Positions 34,491 to 42,939 of a stretch of DNA of 49,329 nucleotides are shown here, one piece after another; the stretch's first letter is position 1; each line of letters begins with the position of its first letter. The DNA comes from Pseudomonadota bacterium (lineage in GTDB: Bacteria; Pseudomonadota; Gammaproteobacteria; Burkholderiales; Burkholderiaceae_E). The notes beneath the pieces were generated by a model. The model was not told the DNA's origin. It did no database searches and was given only the letters and a program-made list of their open reading frames with translations. The position numbers and the translations under genes are program-made. The DNA is taken from NCBI GenBank assembly GCA_023389055.1, contig JAEWFA010000007.1, positions 1-49,329 of the forward strand. The letters are read 5' to 3'.

Positions 34491-35687
34491 ATGATGCAGT
34501 CGCGAAGGGCGGTGGTGCTCGGCTTGTCGGCCGTCGTCGTGTCGACGGCTGTCGCCACCAATGCGTGGGCGGCGAAGGATCCCCTCAAGATCGGAGTGCC
34601 GACGGCATTGACCGGCACATACGCGCCGCTGGGCGAGGAGGTCAAGCGCGTCGTAGAGTTCGCGGTCAACGAAGCCAATGCCGCGGGCGGCGTCGACGGC
34701 AGGAAGGTCGAGGTTCGCTTCCTCGACACCGAAGCCAAGCCCGAGCTCGCGCGCCAGCAGGCCGAGAAGCTTGCGCTCGATGGCTACAACATCCTGACCG
34801 GAACGATCGCTTCGAGCGAGGCGCTCGCGATCGCTCCCATGCTCAATCGCTGGAACGCGCTGTTCGTCGCGACGATCAACAAGGCCGACGACATCACCGG
34901 CAAGCAGTGCCAGCCCCGGGTGTTCCGCGTCAATCACCCCGACTACTCCGACGCGGCGACAGTCCAGCCGTGGCTGGCCACGCGCTCCGAGGGCAAATGG
35001 GCGATCGTCGCAGCCGATTACGCCTGGGGCAGGAACTCCGGCGAGAGCTTCAAGAAGGCGGCGGCCGCCTCGGGCAAGACCGTCGTCTCCGAGAACTATC
35101 CGGCGTTGGGCAGCAACGACTACGCCGCGCACATCCAGAAGGTGATCGACTCCGGCGCGCAGGGTATGTGGGTCGCGCTGGCGGGTCGTGATGCCATCAC
35201 GTTCGCGCGACAGGCCAAGCAGTTCGGGCTCTTCGACAAGGTGACTACCGGCGGCGTCAGCTTCACCACCGACGGCACCGTCAAGGTTCTCGGCGACGTG
35301 GTGCAAGGCATCCACACCATCATCAACTACAGTTCGACGCTCGACACGCCCGGCAACAGGAAGTTCGTCGCCGACTTTTCGAAAGCATATCCCGGTGAGG
35401 TCCCGACGAATTTCCAGGGCGAGACCTACGTGGGCATGCAGGTGGTCTTCCAGGCCGTGAAGAAAGCGGGCAGCGTGGCGCCGGCCGATGTTGCGAACGC
35501 GATGTCAGGGAGCACCTTCGAAACGATCCTCGGCACGCAGGTCATGCGCAAGGAAGACCACCAGCTCGTCGGCCCCAATTACTTCGGCACCGTCGAGTCC
35601 GTGAACGGCAGGCTGCAGCCGGTCGTCAAGATGACCATTCCTTCCAAGGACGCGACGCCCGGTCCCGACGGCAGCTGCAAGCTGTAG
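34491..35687 (+). CDS. ABC transporter periplasmic substrate-binding protein (LivK-like)
   Basis: A 398-aa type I periplasmic binding protein of the branched-chain amino acid / aromatic acid (HAAT) family. The signal peptide ends VATNAWA, before AKDPLKIGVPTALTGTYAPLG. Family segments include GGVDGRKVEVRFLDTEAKPE and ADYAWGRNSGESFKK. ATG ATG at 34491/34494 follows GGAGGA; either may be used. Given its placement in an acyl-CoA catabolic island, an alicyclic, aromatic or branched carboxylate is a likelier ligand than an amino acid, by inference. Confidence 0.9.
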   Translation: MMQSRRAVVLGLSAVVVSTAVATNAWAAKDPLKIGVPTALTGTYAPLGEEVKRVVEFAVNEANAAGGVDGRKVEVRFLDTEAKPELARQQAEKLALDGYNILTGTIASSEALAIAPMLNRWNALFVATINKADDITGKQCQPRVFRVNHPDYSDAATVQPWLATRSEGKWAIVAADYAWGRNSGESFKKAAAASGKTVVSENYPALGSNDYAAHIQKVIDSGAQGMWVALAGRDAITFARQAKQFGLFDKVTTGGVSFTTDGTVKVLGDVVQGIHTIINYSSTLDTPGNRKFVADFSKAYPGEVPTNFQGETYVGMQVVFQAVKKAGSVAPADVANAMSGSTFETILGTQVMRKEDHQLVGPNYFGTVESVNGRLQPVVKMTIPSKDATPGPDGSCKL

Positions 35688-35712
35688 TCCAGGAAGTGGC
35701 GCCTTCGCCGAG

Positions 35713-35745
35713 GCGGCGACGCGACGCGGTTGCGCGCGTCGCCGC
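35713..35745 (+). promoter_or_regulatory. Stem-loop between livK and livH
   Basis: An 11-bp perfect stem (GCGGCGACGCG / CGCGTCGCCGC) with an 11-nt loop lies 25 bp after the livK stop. There is no T run, so it is unlikely to be a full terminator. It could protect the livK message 3' end and raise binding protein over membrane subunits. Confidence 0.6.
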
Positions 35746-35775
35746 GGGTGAGGCCCCGCGGGAGCGTTTCCCTCG

Positions 35776-36621
35776 ATGATCCAGATCATCAACGGCCTGG
35801 TCTACGGCAGCTTCCTCTATGTGCTGGCCGTCGGCCTGGTCCTGATCTTCGGGCTGCGGCGCGTCACGAACTTCGCGCACGGCGGCTTCTTCATGCTGGG
35901 CGCCTACGTGTCGTACGCGGCTGCGGCCTGGCTCGGCTTCTGGGTCGGCATGGCCGTTTCGGTTGCGGCACTCGCCTGCCTGGGTGTCCTGCTCGACCGT
36001 TTTGTATTCCGTCCGCTCCAGCGGGAAGAGCCCATCGTCACACTCCTGGTTACGTTCGGGCTGCTTTTCGTGCTGGAGGACGCGGTCCGGACCATCTGGG
36101 GCAAGGATTTCATCTCGGTCGCAGCCCCCCCGGCACTGGCCGGGTCGGTAACGATCTTCGGTTCGCAGTACCCGGTGTACCGGCTGTTCGTGATCGCCGT
36201 CGCCATCGCAGTCGCGACGGCGCTGGCCCTCTGGCTGCGCTCGAGTCGGATCGGGCTCTACGTACGCGCCTCGAGCGTCGATCCCGTAACGACCGGCATG
36301 CAGGGCGTGGACACCGATCGGCTGAGCGCACTGGTCGTTGCAATCGGCACCGGACTGGCTGGGCTGTCCGGCACCATCGCGGGCCCGCTGATGGCGCTCT
36401 CGCCGTCGATGGGCGCCTACATCATCATCGACTGCTTCATCGTCGTCGTCACCGGCGGGCTGACCAGCTTCGTAGGCGCCTTCGTCGCCGCCCTCGTGAT
36501 CGGTCAGTTCCACAACCTCGGCTTGGCCTATCTGCCGGAGGTCGCTTCGGTGATTCCGCTGCTGATCATGGGACTGGTGCTGGGCTTGCGTCCGCAAGGC
36601 ATCGCGGGGCACGGGAAGTGA
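35776..36621 (+). CDS. ABC transporter permease (LivH-like)
   Basis: A 281-aa permease with about eight hydrophobic helices. The N-terminal QIINGLVYGSFLYVLAVGL and LRRVTNFAHGGFFMLGAY segments are the LivH signature. Its stop overlaps the livM GTG start by 4 bp. Confidence 0.93.
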   Translation: MIQIINGLVYGSFLYVLAVGLVLIFGLRRVTNFAHGGFFMLGAYVSYAAAAWLGFWVGMAVSVAALACLGVLLDRFVFRPLQREEPIVTLLVTFGLLFVLEDAVRTIWGKDFISVAAPPALAGSVTIFGSQYPVYRLFVIAVAIAVATALALWLRSSRIGLYVRASSVDPVTTGMQGVDTDRLSALVVAIGTGLAGLSGTIAGPLMALSPSMGAYIIIDCFIVVVTGGLTSFVGAFVAALVIGQFHNLGLAYLPEVASVIPLLIMGLVLGLRPQGIAGHGK

Positions 36622-37631
36622 GCGGGATCGCGGCGGCGCGCAGCCCCGAGGGCGCCAGCAGCGGCACTCGCGCCCGTGTGCCGACATTCCTGTTCGTGGC
36701 TGTCGTGCTGCTGGCGGCAGGCGTTGCCGTTCCCTGGCTGGTGCGTTCGCAACTCGCGCTCACGCTGATGACGCAGGCCGTGATCTACGCGATTCTCGCG
36801 GTCTCGATCGGATTCCTCATCCGCCAGAACGGCCTGGCGAGCTTCGGTCACGCAGCATTCTTCGGCATGGCGGCGTATTGGCTGGCACTGAACGGCCGAT
36901 TCGACTGGATGCCCGCAGAAGTGGCGGTGCTGGTGGCCGTCATGCTGCCCGCGTTGTTCGCATTCCTCGTCGGCCTGATCATCGTGCGCCTGCCGGCGCT
37001 GTCGTTCTCGATGCTGACGCTGGCGGTCGCACAGTCACTGCACGAACTGATGCTGCGCTGGCGCGCGCTGGCCGGGGGCGACGACGGCATGGCGGTGCGA
37101 TTGCCGTCGCGACTCTTCGGCGTCGGCATCGAGATGTTCCAGTCGCCGACGACGATGTTCGTCGTATGCTGGGGTGCGCTCGTCGCGGTAATCGCGCTGC
37201 TGACAATCGTCGCAAGCAGCCGCTTCGGGGTGCTCACGGTCGCCATCCGGGAGAACGAGGAGCGCGCCCGCTACATCGGCTACCGCACGTTGGTGCCGCG
37301 AGCACTGGTGTTCGCGCTATCCGCGGCAGCCGCCGGACTCGCGGGCGTACTCTTCTCGCTGTACAACGCCTTCGTGACCCCGGGCATCCTTCATTGGAGC
37401 TTGTCGGGAGAAGCGCTGATCATGGCGGTCGTCGGCGGCGCGCATGCGGTCTGGGGCCCGGCGCTCGGCGCGGTGATTTTCTTCGTCGTCAAGGACGCGG
37501 CCGGCGACCTCACCGAGCACTGGCCGGCCATCATCGGCACGCTGCTGATCGCCGTCACCGTTTTGCTTCCCCAAGGACTCAGCGGCCTTCTCGCGCGCAT
37601 GGCTGCGATCACACCGCGGAGGAAGCCGTGA
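36618..37631 (+). CDS. ABC transporter permease (LivM-like)
   Basis: A 337-aa permease with a cytoplasmic N-terminal stretch of about 20 residues and around nine hydrophobic helices. Characteristic LivM segments are YAILAVSIGFLIRQNGLASF followed by GHAAFFG, and later AIRENEERARYIGY, the coupling loop to the ATPase. GTG start, 4-bp overlap with livH; its stop overlaps the livG GTG. Confidence 0.93.
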   Translation: MSGIAAARSPEGASSGTRARVPTFLFVAVVLLAAGVAVPWLVRSQLALTLMTQAVIYAILAVSIGFLIRQNGLASFGHAAFFGMAAYWLALNGRFDWMPAEVAVLVAVMLPALFAFLVGLIIVRLPALSFSMLTLAVAQSLHELMLRWRALAGGDDGMAVRLPSRLFGVGIEMFQSPTTMFVVCWGALVAVIALLTIVASSRFGVLTVAIRENEERARYIGYRTLVPRALVFALSAAAAGLAGVLFSLYNAFVTPGILHWSLSGEALIMAVVGGAHAVWGPALGAVIFFVVKDAAGDLTEHWPAIIGTLLIAVTVLLPQGLSGLLARMAAITPRRKP

Positions 37632-38338
37632 CGAGCTTCGCGCTCGAGGGACGCGACCTGTCGCGCCGCTACGGCGGTTTCGCCGCATTGGACGGCGTCT
37701 CGCTGCAACTGGAGCCCGGGGAGATCCGCGGCTTGATCGGGCCGAACGGCGCCGGCAAGTCGACATTGATGGACGCGCTCTGCGGGCGCGGGGGGCCGAC
37801 GGGGGGCCGAGTCACGCTCGCTGGTCGCGACATCAGTCGGCTCTCGGCCCCGGCACGACGCAGAGCGGGCCTGGCGAGGTCCTTCCAGAAGACCAACGTC
37901 TTCCCCGCCCTCACTGTGCGCGAACAGGTGACGCTGGCAGCTCGCGTCGCCGAGACCGACAACACCGACGAGGTGCTCGAGGTGCTCGGGTTGCTCGATC
38001 TCGCTGGCCACCGCGCGGCAGACATCTCTTACGGCGACCAGCGCCGCCTCGACCTGGCGCTGGCGCTCGTCGGCCGTCCGTCCGTGCTGCTGCTGGACGA
38101 ACCAGCCGCAGGTCTGTCGATGCAGGAGTCGATCGTGCTGGCACGCCTGCTCAGGGAGTTGGCTGGCAACTGGAAGGTGACCGTCCTGCTGGTCGAGCAC
38201 GACATGGAGGTCATCTTTTCGGTGTCGGACCGGATCACTGTGCTGAACCTGGGGCGTGTGCTCGCGCAGGGAACCGGCGAGGAGATCCGCGCGAACGCCG
38301 AGGTCGTGCGCGCCTATCTCGGGTCGAGCGTCGAATGA
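37628..38338 (+). CDS. ABC transporter ATP-binding protein (LivG-like)
   Basis: A 236-aa ATPase. Walker A is GPNGAGKST, the Q loop is in RSFQKTNVF, and Walker B is VLLLDEPAAGLS, followed by the switch His in VEHDM. The ABC signature is altered to ISYGDQRRLDLA, where LivG proteins usually read LSYGQQRRLE. GTG start overlapping livM; it ends overlapping livF by 4 bp. Confidence 0.94.
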   Translation: MTSFALEGRDLSRRYGGFAALDGVSLQLEPGEIRGLIGPNGAGKSTLMDALCGRGGPTGGRVTLAGRDISRLSAPARRRAGLARSFQKTNVFPALTVREQVTLAARVAETDNTDEVLEVLGLLDLAGHRAADISYGDQRRLDLALALVGRPSVLLLDEPAAGLSMQESIVLARLLRELAGNWKVTVLLVEHDMEVIFSVSDRITVLNLGRVLAQGTGEEIRANAEVVRAYLGSSVE

Positions 38339-39030
38339 CGCTACTCAGCCTGCAATCGGTCGACGGCTACTACGGCAACGCGAAGATCCTCAACGCGACC
38401 TCACTCGAGGTCCGTCGCGGAGAACGCGTCGCCATCCTCGGACGCAACGGCGTCGGCAAGACGACGGTCGTCAACGTTTGCCTGGGCATCGCGCGGGTCG
38501 GAGCCGGCCAGGTCGCGTTCCAGGGCCGGCAACAATCGACGATCCGTCACTTCACAGCCGCCCGATCGGGAATCGCCGTGGTGCCGCAAGGCCGCCGGAT
38601 CGTCCCCGGGCTGACCGTTCGCGAGAACCTCGCGCTAGGTGCGGCGGTGGGACGACCGGGGCGATGGGACTTCGACACGGTCTGCGAGCTGTTCCCGATC
38701 CTGAAGGAACGGGCGAATTCGCCTGGAACCGCGATGAGCGGCGGACAGCAGCAGATGCTGGCGATCGGCCGCGCGTTGATGGCCAATCCGGATCTCCTGA
38801 TCCTCGATGAACCGAGCGAGGGACTGGCGCCGGTGATCGTGGACGAGCTCGCCGCCACGCTGGTCCGGCTCGCCACAGGGGACACGAGCATCCTGCTGAT
38901 CGAGCAGAACTTCAGCCTCGTGCACCGCGTCGCGCAGCGTTACTACGTGCTCTCCAAGGGCGAAGTCGTCGAGAAGGGCGACGTGGAAGGGATGTCCATG
39001 CACGACCTGAAGAAGCACGTCGCGGTGTGA
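38335..39030 (+). CDS. ABC transporter ATP-binding protein (LivF-like)
   Basis: A 231-aa ATPase, partner of LivG. Walker A GRNGVGKTT, the Q loop VPQGRRIVPGLTVREN typical of LivF, the signature MSGGQQQMLAIGRAL, Walker B LLILDEPSEGLAP, and switch His replaced by Gln in IEQN, as is normal for LivF. Overlaps livG at its start and the racemase-like gene at its stop. Confidence 0.95.
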   Translation: MTLLSLQSVDGYYGNAKILNATSLEVRRGERVAILGRNGVGKTTVVNVCLGIARVGAGQVAFQGRQQSTIRHFTAARSGIAVVPQGRRIVPGLTVRENLALGAAVGRPGRWDFDTVCELFPILKERANSPGTAMSGGQQQMLAIGRALMANPDLLILDEPSEGLAPVIVDELAATLVRLATGDTSILLIEQNFSLVHRVAQRYYVLSKGEVVEKGDVEGMSMHDLKKHVAV

Positions 39031-40196
39031 GTGCAACCGCCTGTCCGTCGTCGGCGGCGCAGGGGCCGCTTGCCGGCATCCGCATCCTCGACTTCTCCAA
39101 CCTGCTCCCGGGGCCGTTGGCGAGCTTGTTGCTCGCCGAGGCGGGCGCGGAGGTCATCAAGATCGAGCGCGCCGGCACGGGCGACGAGATGCGCCGCTAC
39201 CCGCCGGCGTTGGGCGACGCCAGCGGCAACTTCGCGCTGTTGAACCGCGGAAAGACGAGCCTGTGCCTGGACCTGAAGGACGAAGGCGATCGCGCGCACG
39301 CCCGCGCCTTGGCGTGCTCGGCCGACGTACTCATCGAGCAGTTCCGGCCCGGGGTGATGGCTCGCCTCGGACTCGATTACGCAACGCTTCGCGGTGACAA
39401 CGCCCGTCTGATCTACTGCTCGATCACCGGCTATGGCCAGAGCGGCGAACGGGCGCTGAAGGCCGGTCACGACCTGAACTACATGGCCGAAACCGGCCTC
39501 CTCGGACTAACCCGCTCGGCCGACGGCGCACCGGTGCTTCCGCAGGTCCTTGCCGCCGACATCGGCGCCGGCGCGTATCCGGCCGTCGTCAACATCCTGC
39601 TTGCGCTGCAGCAGCGGGCGTCGAGCGGCCACGGCTGCCACATCGACGTGGCGATGTGCGACAACCTGTTCACTTTCGCGTACTGGGGCCTGGCGGCCGG
39701 GCTGGCCGGGGGACGTTGGCCGCGCCCCGGCGGCGAGTTGACGACGGGCGGCTCGCCCCGCTACCAGATCTATCGCACCGGCGACGGCGAATACCTTGCC
39801 GCCGCCCCGATCGAAGACCGGTTCTGGCGAATCTTCTGCGACGGGATCGGCCTGCCCGAAGCCGACCGCGACGACAGCGCCGATCCGGACTCGACGATTC
39901 GAAAGGTCGCCGAGCTGATAGCAACGCGCACCGCCGCAGAATGGCGCGAACGCTTCGATGGCGTAGACGCCTGCGTCTCGATCGTCGAATCGCTGCGGGG
40001 CGGATTCTCCGATCCGGCTTTCGCGGCACGCGGGCTGTTCGACCGAATCGTGTCGGCGCAAGGCTTGACGATTCCGGCCCTTCCCGTTCCCATCGCCAAC
40101 TGCCTACGCGAGGCGGACAAGCAGCGGCCGTGCCCCGACCTGGACCCGGTGCAGCGGCGCAGACAGTGGTCGCCTCGACGCGACCCCGCGCCCTGA
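39027..40196 (+). CDS. CaiB/BaiF family III CoA protein, alpha-methylacyl-CoA racemase-like
   Basis: A 389-aa protein of the family III CoA-transferase fold. Sequence order follows alpha-methylacyl-CoA racemase (AMACR): LDFSNLLPGPLASLLLAEAG, NRGKTSLCLDLK, LIYCSITGYGQSG, then AGHDLNYMAETG. His148 and Asp178 stand 30 residues apart, as the catalytic His126/Asp156 pair of AMACR does, so epimerisation of an alpha-branched acyl-CoA is more likely than CoA transfer. The GTG start overlaps the livF stop (GTGA), tying it to the transporter operon under operator site A. The real substrate is not known. Confidence 0.82.
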   Translation: MSATACPSSAAQGPLAGIRILDFSNLLPGPLASLLLAEAGAEVIKIERAGTGDEMRRYPPALGDASGNFALLNRGKTSLCLDLKDEGDRAHARALACSADVLIEQFRPGVMARLGLDYATLRGDNARLIYCSITGYGQSGERALKAGHDLNYMAETGLLGLTRSADGAPVLPQVLAADIGAGAYPAVVNILLALQQRASSGHGCHIDVAMCDNLFTFAYWGLAAGLAGGRWPRPGGELTTGGSPRYQIYRTGDGEYLAAAPIEDRFWRIFCDGIGLPEADRDDSADPDSTIRKVAELIATRTAAEWRERFDGVDACVSIVESLRGGFSDPAFAARGLFDRIVSAQGLTIPALPVPIANCLREADKQRPCPDLDPVQRRRQWSPRRDPAP

Positions 40197-40282
40197 AGGC
40201 ACGATCACTCGAACGCCATGGTCCGGCCGATCGTCTTCCCGTGCGCGCCGAGCGCAAGTGTCGTGCGGTCGTCCCGACCTGC

Positions 40283-41926
40283 TCAGGCTGGCTGCGCCTT
40301 GAGCATTTCCCGAAGCTTGAACTTCTGGATCTTCCCCGACGGAGTCGCCGGCAGCGTTTCGCGAATCTCGAGCCGTTCCGGGAGGTAGTGCATGGACACC
40401 TTCTGCGCCTTCAGGAACTCGATCATCGACGCGAAATCCAGGTGCTGGCCCGGTTTCGTCACCACGAATGCGCACGCACGCTCGCCGAGACGCTCATCGG
40501 CGTAGCCGACGATCGCTGCCTGGGCGACAGCCGGATGGCGGTACAGCAGGGCCTCTATCTCGACGACGGGGATGTTCTCGCCGCCCCGGATGATGACGTC
40601 CTTGCTGCGGCCGCTGATGCGAATGTAGCCGCGCTCATCGACGAAGGCGAGATCCCCCGTTTCGAACCAGCCCTCGTCGTCGGTGTTGTTCCACTGCGGA
40701 CGATTCAGGTACCCGCCGAAGTTGGAGCAACCGCGTACGAACAGCGCGCCGATGTTTCCGGGGGCAAGCGGACGTCGTTGTGCGTCGACGACGCGCACTT
40801 CCATCCCTGGCAGCGGGCAGCCGTCGGTGCTCACCGAGCGTTCGTCCTCGTCGTCGAGCAGTGTCGTAGTCACCGCGCCGTTCTCGGTCATGCCCCAGGC
40901 GGAGACGATCTTCGCGCCCAACGCCGCCCTCGCCTGCTCCACCAGCGGGCCGGGTATCGGGGCACCCGCGCAGAGGAACGTCTTCAGGGTGGGAATCGGG
41001 TTGCCGGACTGGGACACGGTCCGCGCGAGATCTGCCAGGAACGGCGTAGACGCCATCGTGAACGTGACGCCCTCGTCGCGTATCACGTCAACGGCTCGTG
41101 CAGGATCCCAGATGTCCTGCAGCACCGCGCGAGCCTGCAGCACGATCGGCATGACAAGGCCGTAGAGGAACCCGGTCTGATGGGCCATCGGCGAGGCCAT
41201 CAGTACGACATCCTCGCTCGACAGCCGCATGCGCTGCGCATAGGGAACGATGTTCGAGATCGCGGTGTTCGCAGTGTGCATGACGCCTTTCGGCTCACCC
41301 GTGGTGCCTGACGTGTAGATGAGTTGCATGACGTCGTCGGGACGCGGCCGACTGCGGGTGAGCAGCGCGGGCGCATCGGGCTCCTGCTCCCAGGCCGGCG
41401 CGGTCAGGCGCGCCTCGAAGGTGTCCGGGCCCTCGCCGCCCACGACCAGCACATGGCGCAGATCCGGCAGCGCGGGCTGCAGGCCGCGCAGCATCTGCTC
41501 GTAATCGAAGCCGCGGAACTGCTTCGGCGCGATCGCGATGCTGCTACGACCGTGCGCCAACATGAACGACAGCTCGCGCTCGCGAAAGATGTGCATCAGC
41601 GGATTGATCACCGCACCGATGCGCGAGCACGCCAGGTAGACGACGGTGAACTCCCACCAGTTGGGCAGCTGGCAGGAGACAACATCGTTTCGCTCTACGC
41701 CGAGCCGTGCAAGCCCGATCGCGACCCGGTCCGCCAGCGCCGCGAGCTCGCGATACGTGAAGCTGCGCGTCGCGTCGCGATCGAATGATCGCGCCACCAA
41801 AGCGACCTTGTCGGGGCAGGTCGCCACGCAGGCGTCCAGCGCGTCGTTGATCGTGCGCTCGTGCCAGAGGCCCTGCCCGATCATCGCCGCCCGGCGCGGG
41901 GCGATCAGGACCGCGTCGAATTCCAT
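40283..41926 (-). CDS. Acyl-CoA ligase (AMP-forming), AliA-like paralog 1
   Basis: Activates a carboxylic acid to its CoA thioester via an acyl-adenylate. The 547-aa protein shows the AMP-binding motif YTSGTTGEPKGV, the SAWGMTENG and WFETGDLA segments, the hinge ISGRSKDVIIRGGENI, and the catalytic C-terminal Lys in TPSGKIQKFKL. CQLPNWWEF and PLMHIFRERELSFML are shared with the second ligase at 46360 and with cyclohexanecarboxylate-CoA ligases. AAGGAG precedes the ATG. It lies 32 bp downstream of the badI-like gene in one unit controlled by operator site C. Confidence 0.9.
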   Translation of the reverse strand: MEFDAVLIAPRRAAMIGQGLWHERTINDALDACVATCPDKVALVARSFDRDATRSFTYRELAALADRVAIGLARLGVERNDVVSCQLPNWWEFTVVYLACSRIGAVINPLMHIFRERELSFMLAHGRSSIAIAPKQFRGFDYEQMLRGLQPALPDLRHVLVVGGEGPDTFEARLTAPAWEQEPDAPALLTRSRPRPDDVMQLIYTSGTTGEPKGVMHTANTAISNIVPYAQRMRLSSEDVVLMASPMAHQTGFLYGLVMPIVLQARAVLQDIWDPARAVDVIRDEGVTFTMASTPFLADLARTVSQSGNPIPTLKTFLCAGAPIPGPLVEQARAALGAKIVSAWGMTENGAVTTTLLDDEDERSVSTDGCPLPGMEVRVVDAQRRPLAPGNIGALFVRGCSNFGGYLNRPQWNNTDDEGWFETGDLAFVDERGYIRISGRSKDVIIRGGENIPVVEIEALLYRHPAVAQAAIVGYADERLGERACAFVVTKPGQHLDFASMIEFLKAQKVSMHYLPERLEIRETLPATPSGKIQKFKLREMLKAQPA

Positions 41927-41958
41927 GTTCCGCTCTCCTTCGTCGATTGCATTCGTCG

Positions 41959-42741
41959 CTACTTCGCGAATTTCCTGAACTGCGGCTTGCGCTTCTCGAG
42001 AAACGCCTGCACGCCCTCGCGCGACTCGTCGGTGTCGTAGTAGAGCTTCAGCGCATACATGCCCATGCCGGCGATGCCCGCCTGATGCGCAGTATCCATG
42101 TTGAAAGAGCGCTTGGCGATCGCGATTGCAGTTGGACTCTTCTCCAGAATCTCGTCGCACCACTTCTGCACCTCGGCGTCGAGTTGCTCGTGTGGCACGA
42201 CGGCGTTCACCAGCCCCATCGCCAGCGCCTCGGCGGCCGGATAACGCCGGCACAGGTACCAGATCTCGCGCGCCTTCTTCTCGCCGACCACGCGCGCCAG
42301 GTACGCCGTGCCGTAGCCGGGATCGACCGATCCGACTTTCGGTCCGACCTGACCGAACACCGCCTTCTCGGAGGCGATGGTGAAGTCGCAGATCGTGCAC
42401 AGCACGTTGCCACCGCCGATCGCGTAGCCCTGCACGCGCGCGATCACGGGCTTGGGCACGTCGCGGATCGCGGCGTGCAGTTCCTCCATCGGTAGCCCGA
42501 TCGTGCCCCGGCCGTCGTACTGGCCCTCGTGCGCAGACTGGTCGCCGCCAGTGCAGAACGCCCGGTCGCCGGCGCCCGCCAGCACGATCACGCCGATCGC
42601 GCGGTCGTAGCCGGCGCGATTGATCGCGTGAATCAACTCGTCGCAGGTGCGCCCGCGAAACGCGTTCATCCGGTCGGGACGGTTGATGGTGATCCAGGCC
42701 GCGGCGCTTCGCACTTCGTACAGGATGTCTTCGTAGTCCAT
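41959..42741 (-). CDS. badI: 2-ketocyclohexanecarboxyl-CoA hydrolase (BadI-like crotonase)
   Basis: BadI opens the ring of 2-ketocyclohexanecarboxyl-CoA to give pimeloyl-CoA. The 260-aa protein belongs to the MenB/BadI branch: MNAFRGRTCDELIHA, GDRAFCTGGDQSAH, VQGYAIGGGNVLCTICD, GQVGPKVGSVDPGYGTAYLA, and a C-terminal MDTAHQAGIAGMGMYALKLY, which agrees with what I recall of Rhodopseudomonas BadI rather than MenB. Asp-Pro-Gly-Tyr-Gly replaces the MenB pattern. No menaquinone genes are near, which also favours BadI. The ATG at 42741 starts at the conserved DYEDILYEVR. The naphthoate synthase alternative is less likely. Confidence 0.8.
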   Translation of the reverse strand: MDYEDILYEVRSAAAWITINRPDRMNAFRGRTCDELIHAINRAGYDRAIGVIVLAGAGDRAFCTGGDQSAHEGQYDGRGTIGLPMEELHAAIRDVPKPVIARVQGYAIGGGNVLCTICDFTIASEKAVFGQVGPKVGSVDPGYGTAYLARVVGEKKAREIWYLCRRYPAAEALAMGLVNAVVPHEQLDAEVQKWCDEILEKSPTAIAIAKRSFNMDTAHQAGIAGMGMYALKLYYDTDESREGVQAFLEKRKPQFRKFAK

Positions 42742-42774
42742 GAGAGGTGACTCCGAGGGAGGGATGCCCGTTTG

Positions 42775-42805
42775 AATGACCGTCCATTCAATTAGGGCGA
42801 GTATA
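42775..42805 (-). promoter_or_regulatory. badI-ligase promoter with TetR operator (site C)
   Basis: On the minus strand a -10 TATACT (42805-42800) is followed 11 bp later by the operator AATGACCGTCCATT (42775-42788, plus-strand reading). It matches 12 of 14 positions of sites A and B; its arms are imperfect. The -35 is weak. The site lies about 34 bp upstream of the badI ATG. Confidence 0.65.
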
Positions 42806-42876
42806 GGCGTCACGGGCAGCGAATGCAGCATCGACGAGATCCATGGCAACTCGGCACAAGCGCAGCTCGCGTGTCG

Positions 42877-42921
42877 TTGACAGCCCGGTGCGAGGAATCT
42901 TAAAATGAATGAACGTTCATT
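42877..42921 (+). promoter_or_regulatory. Promoter of the reductase-dehydrogenase operon with TetR operator (site B)
   Basis: TTGACA (42877-42882), an 18-bp spacer and TAAAAT (42901-42906) form a good sigma70 promoter. The perfect palindrome AATGAACGTTCATT (42908-42921) lies immediately downstream, over the expected start site. The ATG of the first gene is 18 bp beyond it. Confidence 0.85.
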
Positions 42922-42939
42922 AAAGTACCAGCATCGTCA

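Noticed and set aside
41959..42741. MenB (naphthoate synthase) assignment
   Set aside because: The family core is shared, but the C-terminal segment MDTAHQAGIAGMG and the catabolic context fit BadI, and no other menaquinone gene is present. It remains a fallback.
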